Source: Clostridia bacterium (GTDB lineage Bacteria; Bacillota; Clostridia; Christensenellales; Borkfalkiaceae). From it: a DNA stretch of 34,994 bases. Shown piece by piece: positions 8,275 through 15,665 of this stretch. The notes under the pieces are model-generated. The model was not told the DNA's origin. It saw only the letters and a program-made list of their open reading frames with translations, and searched no databases. The stretch is taken from assembly GCA_017626135.1 (NCBI GenBank), contig JAGAJI010000011.1, forward strand, positions 1 through 34,994, written 5' to 3'. The position numbers and the translations under genes are program-made. Each line of letters begins with the position of its first letter. The stretch's first letter is position 1.

Positions 8275-9105
8275 ATGAAAATCAAGAAACTTATCGCAAC
8301 CGTACTTGCTACCGTAACCGCATTCGCTACTTTTGGTTTCACGTCCTGTAATCTGCTCGGCGGGAAAGAGAAACTCATCGTATACACCGAAGCGGGCTTT
8401 GCTCCCTTCGAGTATATTCAGGACGGCAAAATCGTCGGCGTCGACGTCGATATCATGAACTTGGTCGGCGAAAAGCTCGGCAAGGAAGTGATCTTTGAAA
8501 ACGTCGGGTTCGACACCATCGTAGACACCGTTGCCGAAGGGAAGCTTTGCAACGTGGGCGCGGCAGGAATTTCCGTTACCCCGGCGCGTGCGGAAAAGGT
8601 AGACTTCTCTGACGAATACTACACGGCAAGCCTCTACGTCATCTATAAATCCCAAGCGGAAGGCGACTACGTAAGCATGACCACCGACGACGTGAACGGC
8701 GTGTACTGGGATAGCCTGAAAGGCAAGAATATCGCCGTACAGAACGGTACGACGGCAGACTTGTTCCTCGGCGATGAAATCGCGGAAGGCGGCGCGGCAG
8801 AAGGCGCTCAAAAAGTCGGGTTCGACGCGTTGGCGTCCGCCGTTGCCGACGTTGGTCTGAACTCCGACGTACTCATCATCGACGAGCTCCCCGCAAAGAA
8901 ACTCATCGAAGGCAAATCCGATTTGGCTTGCGCTCCCCTCTACTACAAGGGCGACGAAGAAACGCCGGACGAAGCGGCAGTCGACACCTACGCGATCTGC
9001 GTAACCAAGGGGCAGACGGAACTTCTCAAAGCCATCAACGAAGTGCTCGCAGAACTTGGCAAAGAAGGTATTCAGGAACTCGTGAACAAACACCTGGGTC
9101 TTTGA
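8275..9105 (+). CDS. Amino-acid ABC transporter substrate-binding lipoprotein (family 3)
   Basis: An extracellular solute-binding protein for a polar amino acid. The 276-residue product starts MKIKKLIATVLATVTAFATF with a lipobox FTSC, so C25 should be lipidated. The mature domain follows the SBP family 3 pattern: LIVYTEAGFAPFEY, GVDVDIMNLVGEKLGKE, FDTIVDTVAEGK, the GISVTPARAEKVDFSDEYY ligand-site segment and YAICVTKGQTELLKAINE near the end. The frame is open further upstream, but the ATG at 8275 follows an AGGAGAG site and gives a proper signal peptide. It heads the operon with permease, ATPase and a PHP phosphatase. The substrate is not readable; the phosphatase neighbour hints at a link to histidine, weakly. 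Confidence 0.93.
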   Translation: MKIKKLIATVLATVTAFATFGFTSCNLLGGKEKLIVYTEAGFAPFEYIQDGKIVGVDVDIMNLVGEKLGKEVIFENVGFDTIVDTVAEGKLCNVGAAGISVTPARAEKVDFSDEYYTASLYVIYKSQAEGDYVSMTTDDVNGVYWDSLKGKNIAVQNGTTADLFLGDEIAEGGAAEGAQKVGFDALASAVADVGLNSDVLIIDELPAKKLIEGKSDLACAPLYYKGDEETPDEAAVDTYAICVTKGQTELLKAINEVLAELGKEGIQELVNKHLGL

Positions 9106-9163
9106 TGGAAGGCGATACTGCACAATAACGTTAAGAAAAAATTACTTTAGCCATAGCGCTTTG

Positions 9164-9185
9164 GGGATAGACTTCGGTCTATCCC
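9164..9185 (+). promoter_or_regulatory. Intercistronic UUCG-capped hairpin
   Basis: GGGATAGAC-TTCG-GTCTATCCC: a perfect 9-bp stem with a C(UUCG)G tetraloop in the 103-base gap between the binding-protein and permease genes. There is no T run, so it is more likely an mRNA-stabilising 3' end or processing element than a terminator. Confidence 0.6.
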
Positions 9186-9208
9186 TAACGCCGTTAAAAG
9201 GAGATTCT

Positions 9209-9901
9209 ATGTTTCAAGACATTATCGAAATCCTATCCAGTTGGGAACTCGTTTCCTACATGATACAGGGATTTTTCAACTCCATTCTCGTCACCTTGAT
9301 TTCCGCCCTCCTCGGGCTTTTCCTCGGGTTCGTGGTCGCCATCGTCAAGATCGCTCCCGCCAACAAATGGATGAAAGTCCCCAAAATCATCTGCGAAGCG
9401 TATACCACCGTCTTCCGCGGCACCCCCGTTGCGCTGCAACTCTTCATCATGGTGTTCGCCGTATTCGCCATTCCCGGGTTCAAGCCCTACGCCGCCATTC
9501 TCACCTTCGGCATCAACTCGGGCGCGTACGTATCCGAGAGCATCCGCGCCGGCATCACGTCCGTGGATAAGGGGCAAATGGAGGCAGGCAGAGCGATGGG
9601 CTTTACCTGGCTGGAAACGATGATCCGCATCATTCTTCCCCAGGCGATCAAAAACATCATTCCCGCCATCGGCAACGAAATGATCGCCCTTCTGAAAGAG
9701 ACGAGCATCATCGGCTGGGTGGGCTCGACCCCCGGCACGCTCACCTTCGACTTAAACGCCGCGGCAAGCACCATCTACCGCACCGTTCCCAACTACCTCG
9801 CAAGCGGTATTTTGGTCGGTTGTTGTTACCTCATCGTGGTCTACGCCATGGTATTCTTAATCAAATGCATCGAAAAGAGGTTTGCAAAAAATGAAAGATA
9901 A
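9209..9901 (+). CDS. Amino-acid ABC transporter permease
   Basis: A HisM/GlnP-type membrane subunit of 230 residues. It has about five helices, and the cytoplasmic EAA loop for contact with the ATPase is clear: [46 protein letters not shown] (about residues 112-157). [12 protein letters not shown] is the conserved segment before it. The start is the ATG at 9209, which follows a GGAG site; an earlier in-frame codon at 9161 lies inside the intercistronic hairpin and is unlikely. The 3' end overlaps the ATPase start by 11 bases, so the two are translationally coupled. Confidence 0.95.
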   Translation: MFQDIIEILSSWELVSYMIQGFFNSILVTLISALLGLFLGFVVAIVKIAPANKWMKVPKIICEAYTTVFRGTPVALQLFIMVFAVFAIPGFKPYAAILTFGINSGAYVSESIRAGITSVDKGQMEAGRAMGFTWLETMIRIILPQAIKNIIPAIGNEMIALLKETSIIGWVGSTPGTLTFDLNAAASTIYRTVPNYLASGILVGCCYLIVVYAMVFLIKCIEKRFAKNER

Positions 9902-10874
9902 TAAAGTAGCGCAGGCGCTTAAAACGTGGACGAGTCGCTTGCGGACAAAAAAGGAAGAAAGAAACGCCGTTTGCCACGTGCCCGAAGAGACGCGTTCGGA
10001 CGCGCTCATTTCCGTGCGCAATCTGTATAAGAAGTTCGGAAAGCTCGAAGTGCTCAACGGCATCAATCTGGACATCAACAAGGGAGACGTCGTCGCCATC
10101 ATCGGCCCTTCGGGTTGCGGCAAATCCACCTTCTTGCGCTGCCTGAACGGGTTGGAAACCCCCTCGGCAGGCGAGATCATTTTGGAGAACGAATACGTCT
10201 TCAAAAACGAGCGCGTCTACCTCAAACGCAAGATGCGCGCGATGAAGGAAGAATCGAAAAAAACGGGAAAGCCCCTACCCATGGACGAGTTCAACGCCGT
10301 CAACGAGGAATATCTCGCCCTGCGTAAGGAAGAAAAAGCGATCGCGAAATACATGGAAACCGCCATCAATTTGCACCGCCAGAAGGTGGGCATGGTGTTC
10401 CAGCAGTTCAACCTGTTTCCCCACCTGACCGTGCTCCAAAATATCACCCTTGCGCCCATGAAACTCAAAAAGGTGGGCGAGGAAGAGGCGAAGGCGAAAG
10501 CCATGGAACTCCTTAAAAAAGTCGGTTTGGCGGAGAAGGCGAACGTGTATCCGAGCACCCTCTCAGGCGGACAGAAACAGCGTATCGCCATCGTGCGCGC
10601 GCTTGCCATGGAGCCTGAAGTACTCCTCTTCGACGAGCCCACGTCCGCGCTCGACCCCGAAATGGTCGGCGAGGTTTTGAAAGTTATGACCGAGCTCGCC
10701 CAAGAAGGCATGACGATGATCGTTGTTACCCACGAAATGGGGTTTGCCAAGGAAGTGGCGACGCGCGTCATCTTCATGAGCGACGGCGTCATCAAGGAAG
10801 AAAACGCGCCGCAGGAATTTTTCACAAATCCCAAGGACGAGCGTTTGAAGGAATTTCTTTCCAAGGTATTGTAA
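9891..10874 (+). CDS. Amino-acid ABC transporter ATPase with an internal insertion
   Basis: The 327-residue ATPase of the importer. Walker [10 protein letters not shown] is at 72-80, the Q-loop Q171 is in [11 protein letters not shown], signature LSGGQKQ at 224-230, Walker B LLFDEP at 245-250 and the switch histidine is H281. GlnQ/HisP-type ATPases are about 240-260 residues. The excess is a basic N-terminal extension of about 36 residues and a charged insertion of about 50 residues (about 105-160, [20 protein letters not shown] onward) between Walker A and the Q-loop, predicted helical. The ATG at 9891 overlaps the permease stop; an in-frame TTG at 9882 abuts the AAGAGG site and is less likely. 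The PHP gene starts one base after its stop. Confidence 0.93.
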   Translation: MKDNKVAQALKTWTSRLRTKKEERNAVCHVPEETRSDALISVRNLYKKFGKLEVLNGINLDINKGDVVAIIGPSGCGKSTFLRCLNGLETPSAGEIILENEYVFKNERVYLKRKMRAMKEESKKTGKPLPMDEFNAVNEEYLALRKEEKAIAKYMETAINLHRQKVGMVFQQFNLFPHLTVLQNITLAPMKLKKVGEEEAKAKAMELLKKVGLAEKANVYPSTLSGGQKQRIAIVRALAMEPEVLLFDEPTSALDPEMVGEVLKVMTELAQEGMTMIVVTHEMGFAKEVATRVIFMSDGVIKEENAPQEFFTNPKDERLKEFLSKVL

Positions 10875-10875
10875 T

Positions 10876-11634
10876 ATGATTTTTAACTATCACACGCACA
10901 CGACACGATGCAATCACGCGTTCGGAGGCGATCGGGAATACGTGGAAAATGCCATTCAAAAGGGACTCAAAACACTCGGTTTTTCCGACCATGCCCCCTA
11001 CTTTTTCCCAAACACCGACTACTACTCTCCTTTCCGTATGCAGGTGGACGAGCTCTTTGCATACGCGGATTCCATTCGCGCGCTGCAAAAGGAATACGAA
11101 AAGGATATCCGTATCCTGCTCGGTTTCGAGCTGGAATATTATCCCGATTTCCACAAGGGCGAAACGGAATTTTTGCGCCAAGTCTCCCCCGACTATCTGA
11201 TCATGGGACAGCATTTGTTGAACAACGAGCTCGACCACGTCGTATCCATAAATCTGAATACGGACGAGTTGCTCGCCGCCTACGTGTCGCAAGTCCTCGA
11301 AGGCTTGCAGACGGGGGATTTCCTGTATTTAGCGCACCCCGATCTGCCCGGTTGCAACTTCTCTAAGGAAGCGGTGGAACGGGAGTACCGCCGTCTTTGC
11401 GAGGGCGCGAAGGCGATGAATATTCCCTTGGAAATCAATCTTTTGGGGGTGCGCACCCACCGTCATTATCCGAGCGAACGATTTTTCAAAATCGCCGCGG
11501 CGGTGGGAAACTCCGTAATAATCGGCTCGGACGCGCACGAGCCCCAAGACGTCGTCGACCTCCCTTCCGAAGCGTTCGCCAAAGACATGGTAGCCTCGCT
11601 CGGGTTAAAATTGATCGAAACGACCCTGCTTTGA
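10876..11634 (+). CDS. PHP-domain phosphatase, histidinol-phosphatase-like
   Basis: A 252-residue metal-dependent phosphoesterase of the PHP family, closest in pattern to the HisJ/HisK histidinol-phosphatases. Metal-binding motifs: NYHTHTTRCNHA (H6, H8), GFSDHAPY (D36, H37), LGFELEYY, MGQHLL, LAHPDL and the C-terminal GSDAHEPQDV. Length is near the family's 250-270. The gene starts one base after the ATPase stop and is the last gene of the importer operon, followed by a strong terminator. Histidinol phosphatase activity is the best guess; other PHP substrates are possible, and no other his genes are in the window. Confidence 0.85.
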   Translation: MIFNYHTHTTRCNHAFGGDREYVENAIQKGLKTLGFSDHAPYFFPNTDYYSPFRMQVDELFAYADSIRALQKEYEKDIRILLGFELEYYPDFHKGETEFLRQVSPDYLIMGQHLLNNELDHVVSINLNTDELLAAYVSQVLEGLQTGDFLYLAHPDLPGCNFSKEAVEREYRRLCEGAKAMNIPLEINLLGVRTHRHYPSERFFKIAAAVGNSVIIGSDAHEPQDVVDLPSEAFAKDMVASLGLKLIETTLL

Positions 11635-11662
11635 GGCGCCGTTTCTTATGGTAGGATCATCA

Positions 11663-11692
11663 AGCCGCCGCTCCTTCGAGCGGCGGCTTATT
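11663..11692 (+). terminator. Terminator of the importer operon
   Basis: A stem AGCCGCCGCTC / GAGCGGCGGCT with loop CTTC, followed by TATTT. Nearly identical to the terminator at 12727. Confidence 0.85.
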
Positions 11693-11695
11693 TCA

Positions 11696-11737
11696 AAATG
11701 AATAAATTTTTTGTGCTAAATGAATAAATTTTTTGTG
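11696..11737. repeat. Tandem 20-bp direct repeat upstream of the first paralog's promoter
   Basis: AAATGAATAAATTTTTTGTG occurs at 11696-11715 and again at 11718-11737, a 22-bp period (two helical turns), ending 7 bases before the -35. It is absent before the second paralog. Could be an activator or UP-element-like site. Confidence 0.6.
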
Positions 11738-11744
11738 TAAAGTA

Positions 11745-11773
11745 TTGCTTTTCCCTTTCATATATAGTATAAT
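11745..11773 (+). promoter_or_regulatory. Promoter of the first tandem paralog
   Basis: TTGCTT (11745-11750), 17-base spacer, TATAAT (11768-11773). The segment 11736-11797 is almost identical to 12779-12840, including the leader up to GAAGGAG. Confidence 0.7.
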
Positions 11774-11805
11774 ATTGCTAATAAACTTAATGAAGGAGTT
11801 AACTT

Positions 11806-12717
11806 ATGAAAGCATCTGCATCCCCTTTCAAGAGGTACAATAATTCGCGACACAATCTTATTCTCGTGTTCTTTCTTTCTCTAATCAATATGTTCCTCTA
11901 TGCCGGCACGCATATTTACTTCCTGTTCTCGGCGTATCTGCCTTTGATGCTCATCGATATCGCAGGCTCCGATTCCCGACTCATAGGTTTCATGCTGATC
12001 TTTTCTTTTTCCTACTTAACCGCCTATCTGCTTTGCTATATTTTCTCCAAGAGACATTTGGGTTGGATGATTGCGGCGCTTGCGCTCTTTGCCGTAGACT
12101 CCGTCTGCTTACTCATCAACGTGCCTGCGCACTTTGCGGAGGGAGATTTCTTGATCCTCCTTGATCTTCTCTTCCATTTCTACGTGTTCGGATCTTTGGT
12201 GATGGGTGTAATGGACGGGAAAACTTTGAAACCCATTCTCGCCTCCAACGGAAGAAGCCAAAAATCGCAAACCGATGCAGAACCTGTGCAAAGCGAAGAA
12301 CCGAGCGGCGAAGCTCCCGCAGAAAGCGTAGCCGCGGAAGAGGGTGCGCAAACGGAAGTCGCCGAAGAGACAAGCGGCGAAGCCCCTGCAGAAAGCGTAG
12401 CCACGGAAGAGGGTGCGCAAACGGAAGTCACCAAAGAGACGAGAACGCTCACCATACAACGCAAGAAAGCGTTTGTGGCGGCTACCACCGTCGTCGCCGT
12501 ATACGTAAACGGGAAGGAAGTATGCCGATTGCCTTACAGCGGCAACTCGCAAACGATTGCCGTACCCAGCCAAGCGTTTAACCTCGGCATTGCGTTTGCA
12601 AGCGGTATGTCCGACACGTCGATACGCATTGAAGCAGGAGAATCCCCCCTTTCCTATCAAATCAATGCGAAGGCAGGATTCCCCTTTGCCTCGTTGGAAT
12701 TAGAACGTATACAATAA
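11806..12717 (+). CDS. Unknown membrane protein, tandem paralog A
   Basis: I do not recognise a named family. The 303-residue product has an N-terminal membrane domain of about four helices (about 17-45, 59-80, 86-107, 115-137). An acidic linker follows with two 23-residue repeats (SGEAPAESVAxEEGAQTEVxxET, 167-189 and 190-212). A soluble C-terminal domain (about 213-303) is predicted beta-rich: LTIQRKKAFVAATTVVAVYV, NGKEV, then a patterned VPSQAFNLGIAF ... AGESPLSYQI. The last part resembles small beta-sandwich domains of the DUF2846/PEGA type only in general pattern. Its start MKASASPF and a similar architecture recur in the next gene. It has its own promoter, a GGAG site and a terminator, so it forms a single-gene unit. 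Confidence 0.8.
   Translation: MKASASPFKRYNNSRHNLILVFFLSLINMFLYAGTHIYFLFSAYLPLMLIDIAGSDSRLIGFMLIFSFSYLTAYLLCYIFSKRHLGWMIAALALFAVDSVCLLINVPAHFAEGDFLILLDLLFHFYVFGSLVMGVMDGKTLKPILASNGRSQKSQTDAEPVQSEEPSGEAPAESVAAEEGAQTEVAEETSGEAPAESVATEEGAQTEVTKETRTLTIQRKKAFVAATTVVAVYVNGKEVCRLPYSGNSQTIAVPSQAFNLGIAFASGMSDTSIRIEAGESPLSYQINAKAGFPFASLELERIQ
12304..12441 (+). repeat. Two 69-bp in-frame tandem repeats in paralog A
   Basis: Units 12304-12372 and 12373-12441 encode SGEAPAESVAAEEGAQTEV+AEET and SGEAPAESVATEEGAQTEV+TKET. Being multiples of three, they lengthen the acidic linker without breaking the frame; the second paralog lacks them. Confidence 0.85.
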
Positions 12718-12726
12718 TCAAAATGC

Positions 12727-12756
12727 AGCCGCCGCTCGTTCGAGCGGCGGCTTTGT
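12727..12756 (+). terminator. Terminator of paralog A
   Basis: Stem AGCCGCCGCTC / GAGCGGCGGCT with loop GTTC, then TTGTT. Differs from the terminator at 11663 by one loop base. Confidence 0.85.
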
Positions 12757-12788
12757 TCAAAAATTATCAAATTTCTCCATGTAAAGTA

Positions 12789-12817
12789 TTGCTTTTCCCT
12801 TCCATATATTGTATAAT
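12789..12817 (+). promoter_or_regulatory. Promoter of the second tandem paralog
   Basis: TTGCTT (12789-12794), 17-base spacer, TATAAT (12812-12817), with a leader matching that of paralog A. Confidence 0.7.
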
Positions 12818-12849
12818 ATTGCTAATAAACTTAATGAAGGAGCTATTTT

Positions 12850-13641
12850 ATGAAAGCATCTGCATCCCCCTTTGGGAAATACAACAATTCGCGCCTGAGC
12901 ATTCTCTTGTTGTTTATCTTCTCGGTGATCAATATCTTCACCATTTCCACGTTGGGTACTTACTTCCTGTTCTCGGCGTATCTGCCCCAAGTGTTGATCT
13001 CCTTGGCGTATTTAGATCCCTCGTTGACCCCCGTCATGGTCATTTTGTCTATCCTCTACATACTCCCCTACTTGCTGTGCTATATTTTCTCGAAAAAGAA
13101 AGCCGGCTGGATGGTCGCGGCTTTGGTGCTCTTCTCGGTCGACTCCCTTTTCTTTCTGATCGATTTATTCGCCTATCTTGCCGCAGGCGATCTCTCCTTT
13201 ATCATCGACCTTATCTTCCGTATTTACGTGCTCGCGTCTTTGATCATAGGCGTCGTAAACCGCAAACAAGCCGTGTCGGTTGCAAACGGCGTGCAGGAGA
13301 ATGCGGCAAATGAAAACGTGAACCAAGGGAGCGAAACGGAAGGAAACGTGGATTTTTACGATACGACCAGACAACTCACCGTGCATCGCAAAAAGAAATT
13401 CGTGGGTTGCGCCGTCGCTATTTTGGTATATGCGAACGGGAAAGAACTCGGCAAACTGAAAAGCGGACAGACGGAAACGTTCACGGTGCCCGCTCGCACC
13501 TTCCATCTTCGGGTTGCATTCTCGAACGGATTGTCCGATAACTCGATCGAAATCGCGGCAGGCGAGTCCCCGATTGCCTATGAAGTCGTCCCGAAAATGG
13601 GATTTACCGCCAACGTACTGGAATTGAACCCCTTGCAATAA
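12850..13641 (+). CDS. Unknown membrane protein, tandem paralog B
   Basis: The 263-residue paralog of the preceding gene, also without a recognised family. It starts MKASASPFGKYNNSR and keeps the four-helix N-terminal domain with the shared motifs YFLFSAYLP, YLLCYIFSK and GWMVAAL. It has a shorter, Asn/Glu-rich linker (about 142-172) and the C-terminal domain (about 174-263: LTVHRKKKFVGCAVAILVYA, NGKELGKLKSG, FTVPARTFHLRVAF, IEIAAGESPIAYEVV). The shared HRKKKF/QRKKAF entry and AGESP-x-x-Y motif mark the domain. It follows a GGAG site and ends at a strong terminator. With A it forms a duplication that includes promoter and gene. Confidence 0.8.
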   Translation: MKASASPFGKYNNSRLSILLLFIFSVINIFTISTLGTYFLFSAYLPQVLISLAYLDPSLTPVMVILSILYILPYLLCYIFSKKKAGWMVAALVLFSVDSLFFLIDLFAYLAAGDLSFIIDLIFRIYVLASLIIGVVNRKQAVSVANGVQENAANENVNQGSETEGNVDFYDTTRQLTVHRKKKFVGCAVAILVYANGKELGKLKSGQTETFTVPARTFHLRVAFSNGLSDNSIEIAAGESPIAYEVVPKMGFTANVLELNPLQ

Positions 13642-13654
13642 TATAAATCCGCAG

Positions 13655-13686
13655 AAAAAATCCTCGCTATCAAGCGAGGATTTTTT
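13655..13686. terminator. Bidirectional terminator between convergent genes
   Basis: AAAAAA-TCCTCGCT-ATCA-AGCGAGGA-TTTTTT. It serves paralog B on the plus strand and the ABC exporter on the minus strand. Confidence 0.9.
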
Positions 13687-13697
13687 GTTTTGTTGTC

Positions 13698-15665
13698 TTA
13701 TTCGAGCTCGAACGCGCCCGTGTACAACTGATAATACACGCCCTTTTGTGCAAGGAGTTGCTCGTGCGTGCCACGCTCGATAATTCTGCCGTGGTCGAGC
13801 ACCATGATCGCGTCGGAGTTGCGAACCGTCGAAAGACGATGCGCAATCACGAATACCGTTCTGCCGTGCATGAGTTTATCCATACCGTCGTTGACGAGCG
13901 CCTCCGTATGCGTGTCGATGGAAGAGGTTGCCTCGTCCAGAATCATCGCCGGCGCGTCAGCGACCGCCGCACGCGCAATGGACAAAAGCTGTCTTTGTCC
14001 CTGCGAAAGGTTGGCGCCGTTGTTCGTCAAAAGGGTGTCGTAGCCGTCGGGCAGACGGTTGATGAAATCGTCCGCGTTGGCAAGTTTCGCCGCCTCGATA
14101 CACTCCTCATCCGTCGCGTCTAACCTTCCGTAACGGATATTCTCCATGACCGTGCCCGTGAACAGGTTGGTATCCTGCAATACGATGCCAAGCGATCTGC
14201 GCAAATCCGCCTTCTTAATCTTATTGATATTGATGCCGTCGTAACGGATCTTGCCGTCCGCGATATCGTAAAAGCGGTTGATGAGGTTGGTGATCGTCGT
14301 CTTTCCCGCGCCCGTCGCGCCGACGAAAGCGATCTTCTGTCCCGGCTTGGCAAACAAGGTCACGTCCGTCAAAACCTGCTTTTCAGGTACGTAGCAGAAA
14401 TCCACCATGTCCATGACGATGTCCCCTTTGAGCTGGGTGTACGTCGTCGTGCCTTCCGCTTTGTGGAAGTGTTTCCAAGCCCAAAGCCCCGTACGCTCCG
14501 TCGTTTCGACGAGCTCGCCGTTTTCGTCCTTCTTGGCGTTGACCAACGTCACGTAGCCCTCGTCCACTTCGGGCTCCTGATCCATGAGCGTAAACACGCG
14601 GCTTGCGCCGGCAAGACCCATCGCAATCATGGAGATTTGCTGGGACATCTGGCTGATCATCATCGTGAAGTTTCTCGACATACCGAGGAACGCGATGATG
14701 GCGCCGATCGACAGGGGACCGATCCCCTCCACGATACTGCAAAGCCCGACATTCGCCGCGCCCGTCATGAGGAAGATACCGCCGATGATCGACAAAATGA
14801 CGTAAGTGAAGTTGCCGATGTTGCCCAAGATCGGGCCCAAAATATTCCCGTACACGTGCGCCCGTTCGCTGTCGCGGAGGAGCTTTTCGTTGTACTTATC
14901 GAAGTCCGCTTTCGCCTGTTCCTCGTGGGTGAAGACTTTGACGACCTTCTGCCCCTTGATCATCTCTTCCACGAATCCTTCCTCTTCGGCGAGGGAGGTC
15001 TGTTGCGCCACCATGTATTTCGCGCTGTTGCCGCCGATTACTTTGATCACGAGCGTCATCGCAAACGTGCAAACGAACACGACGAGTGCCAACCATACGC
15101 TGTACCAAAGCATGACTACCGTCGCCACGATAATGCTCAGCGAGCTCGACAAAATGGTGGGCAAGCTCTGCCCGATGAGCTGTCTGGTCGCGTCCGTATC
15201 GTTGGTGTACGTACTCATGATTTCGCCGTGCGCGTGCGTGTCGAAATACTGAATGGGCAGGGTCTGCATTCTGGAGAACATATCCATACGCAAATGATAA
15301 AGCATACCCTGCGTCACCGTCGCCATCGCGCGGTTCCATAAAAAGCTCGACAAAATGACGACGAGATATACGCAAGCCATGGTGACGATGAGTCCGATCA
15401 ACTCGCCCATCACCGCGTTCAAACCGTTTTCGATACCCGGTTTGATGATGGAGTCAGTCAGCGTTTTGACGAACACCGAGGACATCGCGCTGCCCACCGC
15501 ATTCAAAAAAATACATACGAGCACGAGGATCATCTGCCATTTGTAATACTTCATCAGGAGTTTCAAAAGCCGAGGCAGCGTTCCCTTTTTAATCGAGCCC
15601 TTGGGCATGGGCATACCCCGTTTGCCGTGCATCGGGGGAATGGGTTTCTTTTTCATTTCCGCCAT
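13698..15665 (-). CDS. ABC exporter subunit with canonical ATPase site (heterodimer partner 2)
   Basis: A 655-residue half-transporter: six-helix membrane domain (about 40-340) fused to an ATPase domain. Walker A is GATGAGKTT, signature LSQGQRQLL, Walker B AMILDEATSSID with the catalytic glutamate, and the switch histidine is in VIAHRLST. A Met/Lys/Pro-rich N-terminal tail precedes helix 1, and an insertion of about 40 residues (LVNAKKDENGELVETTERTG onward) links the two domains. It overlaps the upstream partner gene by 13 bases, so the two form one operon and surely one heterodimer of the LmrCD/BmrCD/TM287-288 type. Such exporters move drugs or lipids; the substrate is not readable. Ribosome site GGAGGGA. 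Confidence 0.92.
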   Translation of the reverse strand: MAEMKKKPIPPMHGKRGMPMPKGSIKKGTLPRLLKLLMKYYKWQMILVLVCIFLNAVGSAMSSVFVKTLTDSIIKPGIENGLNAVMGELIGLIVTMACVYLVVILSSFLWNRAMATVTQGMLYHLRMDMFSRMQTLPIQYFDTHAHGEIMSTYTNDTDATRQLIGQSLPTILSSSLSIIVATVVMLWYSVWLALVVFVCTFAMTLVIKVIGGNSAKYMVAQQTSLAEEEGFVEEMIKGQKVVKVFTHEEQAKADFDKYNEKLLRDSERAHVYGNILGPILGNIGNFTYVILSIIGGIFLMTGAANVGLCSIVEGIGPLSIGAIIAFLGMSRNFTMMISQMSQQISMIAMGLAGASRVFTLMDQEPEVDEGYVTLVNAKKDENGELVETTERTGLWAWKHFHKAEGTTTYTQLKGDIVMDMVDFCYVPEKQVLTDVTLFAKPGQKIAFVGATGAGKTTITNLINRFYDIADGKIRYDGININKIKKADLRRSLGIVLQDTNLFTGTVMENIRYGRLDATDEECIEAAKLANADDFINRLPDGYDTLLTNNGANLSQGQRQLLSIARAAVADAPAMILDEATSSIDTHTEALVNDGMDKLMHGRTVFVIAHRLSTVRNSDAIMVLDHGRIIERGTHEQLLAQKGVYYQLYTGAFELE

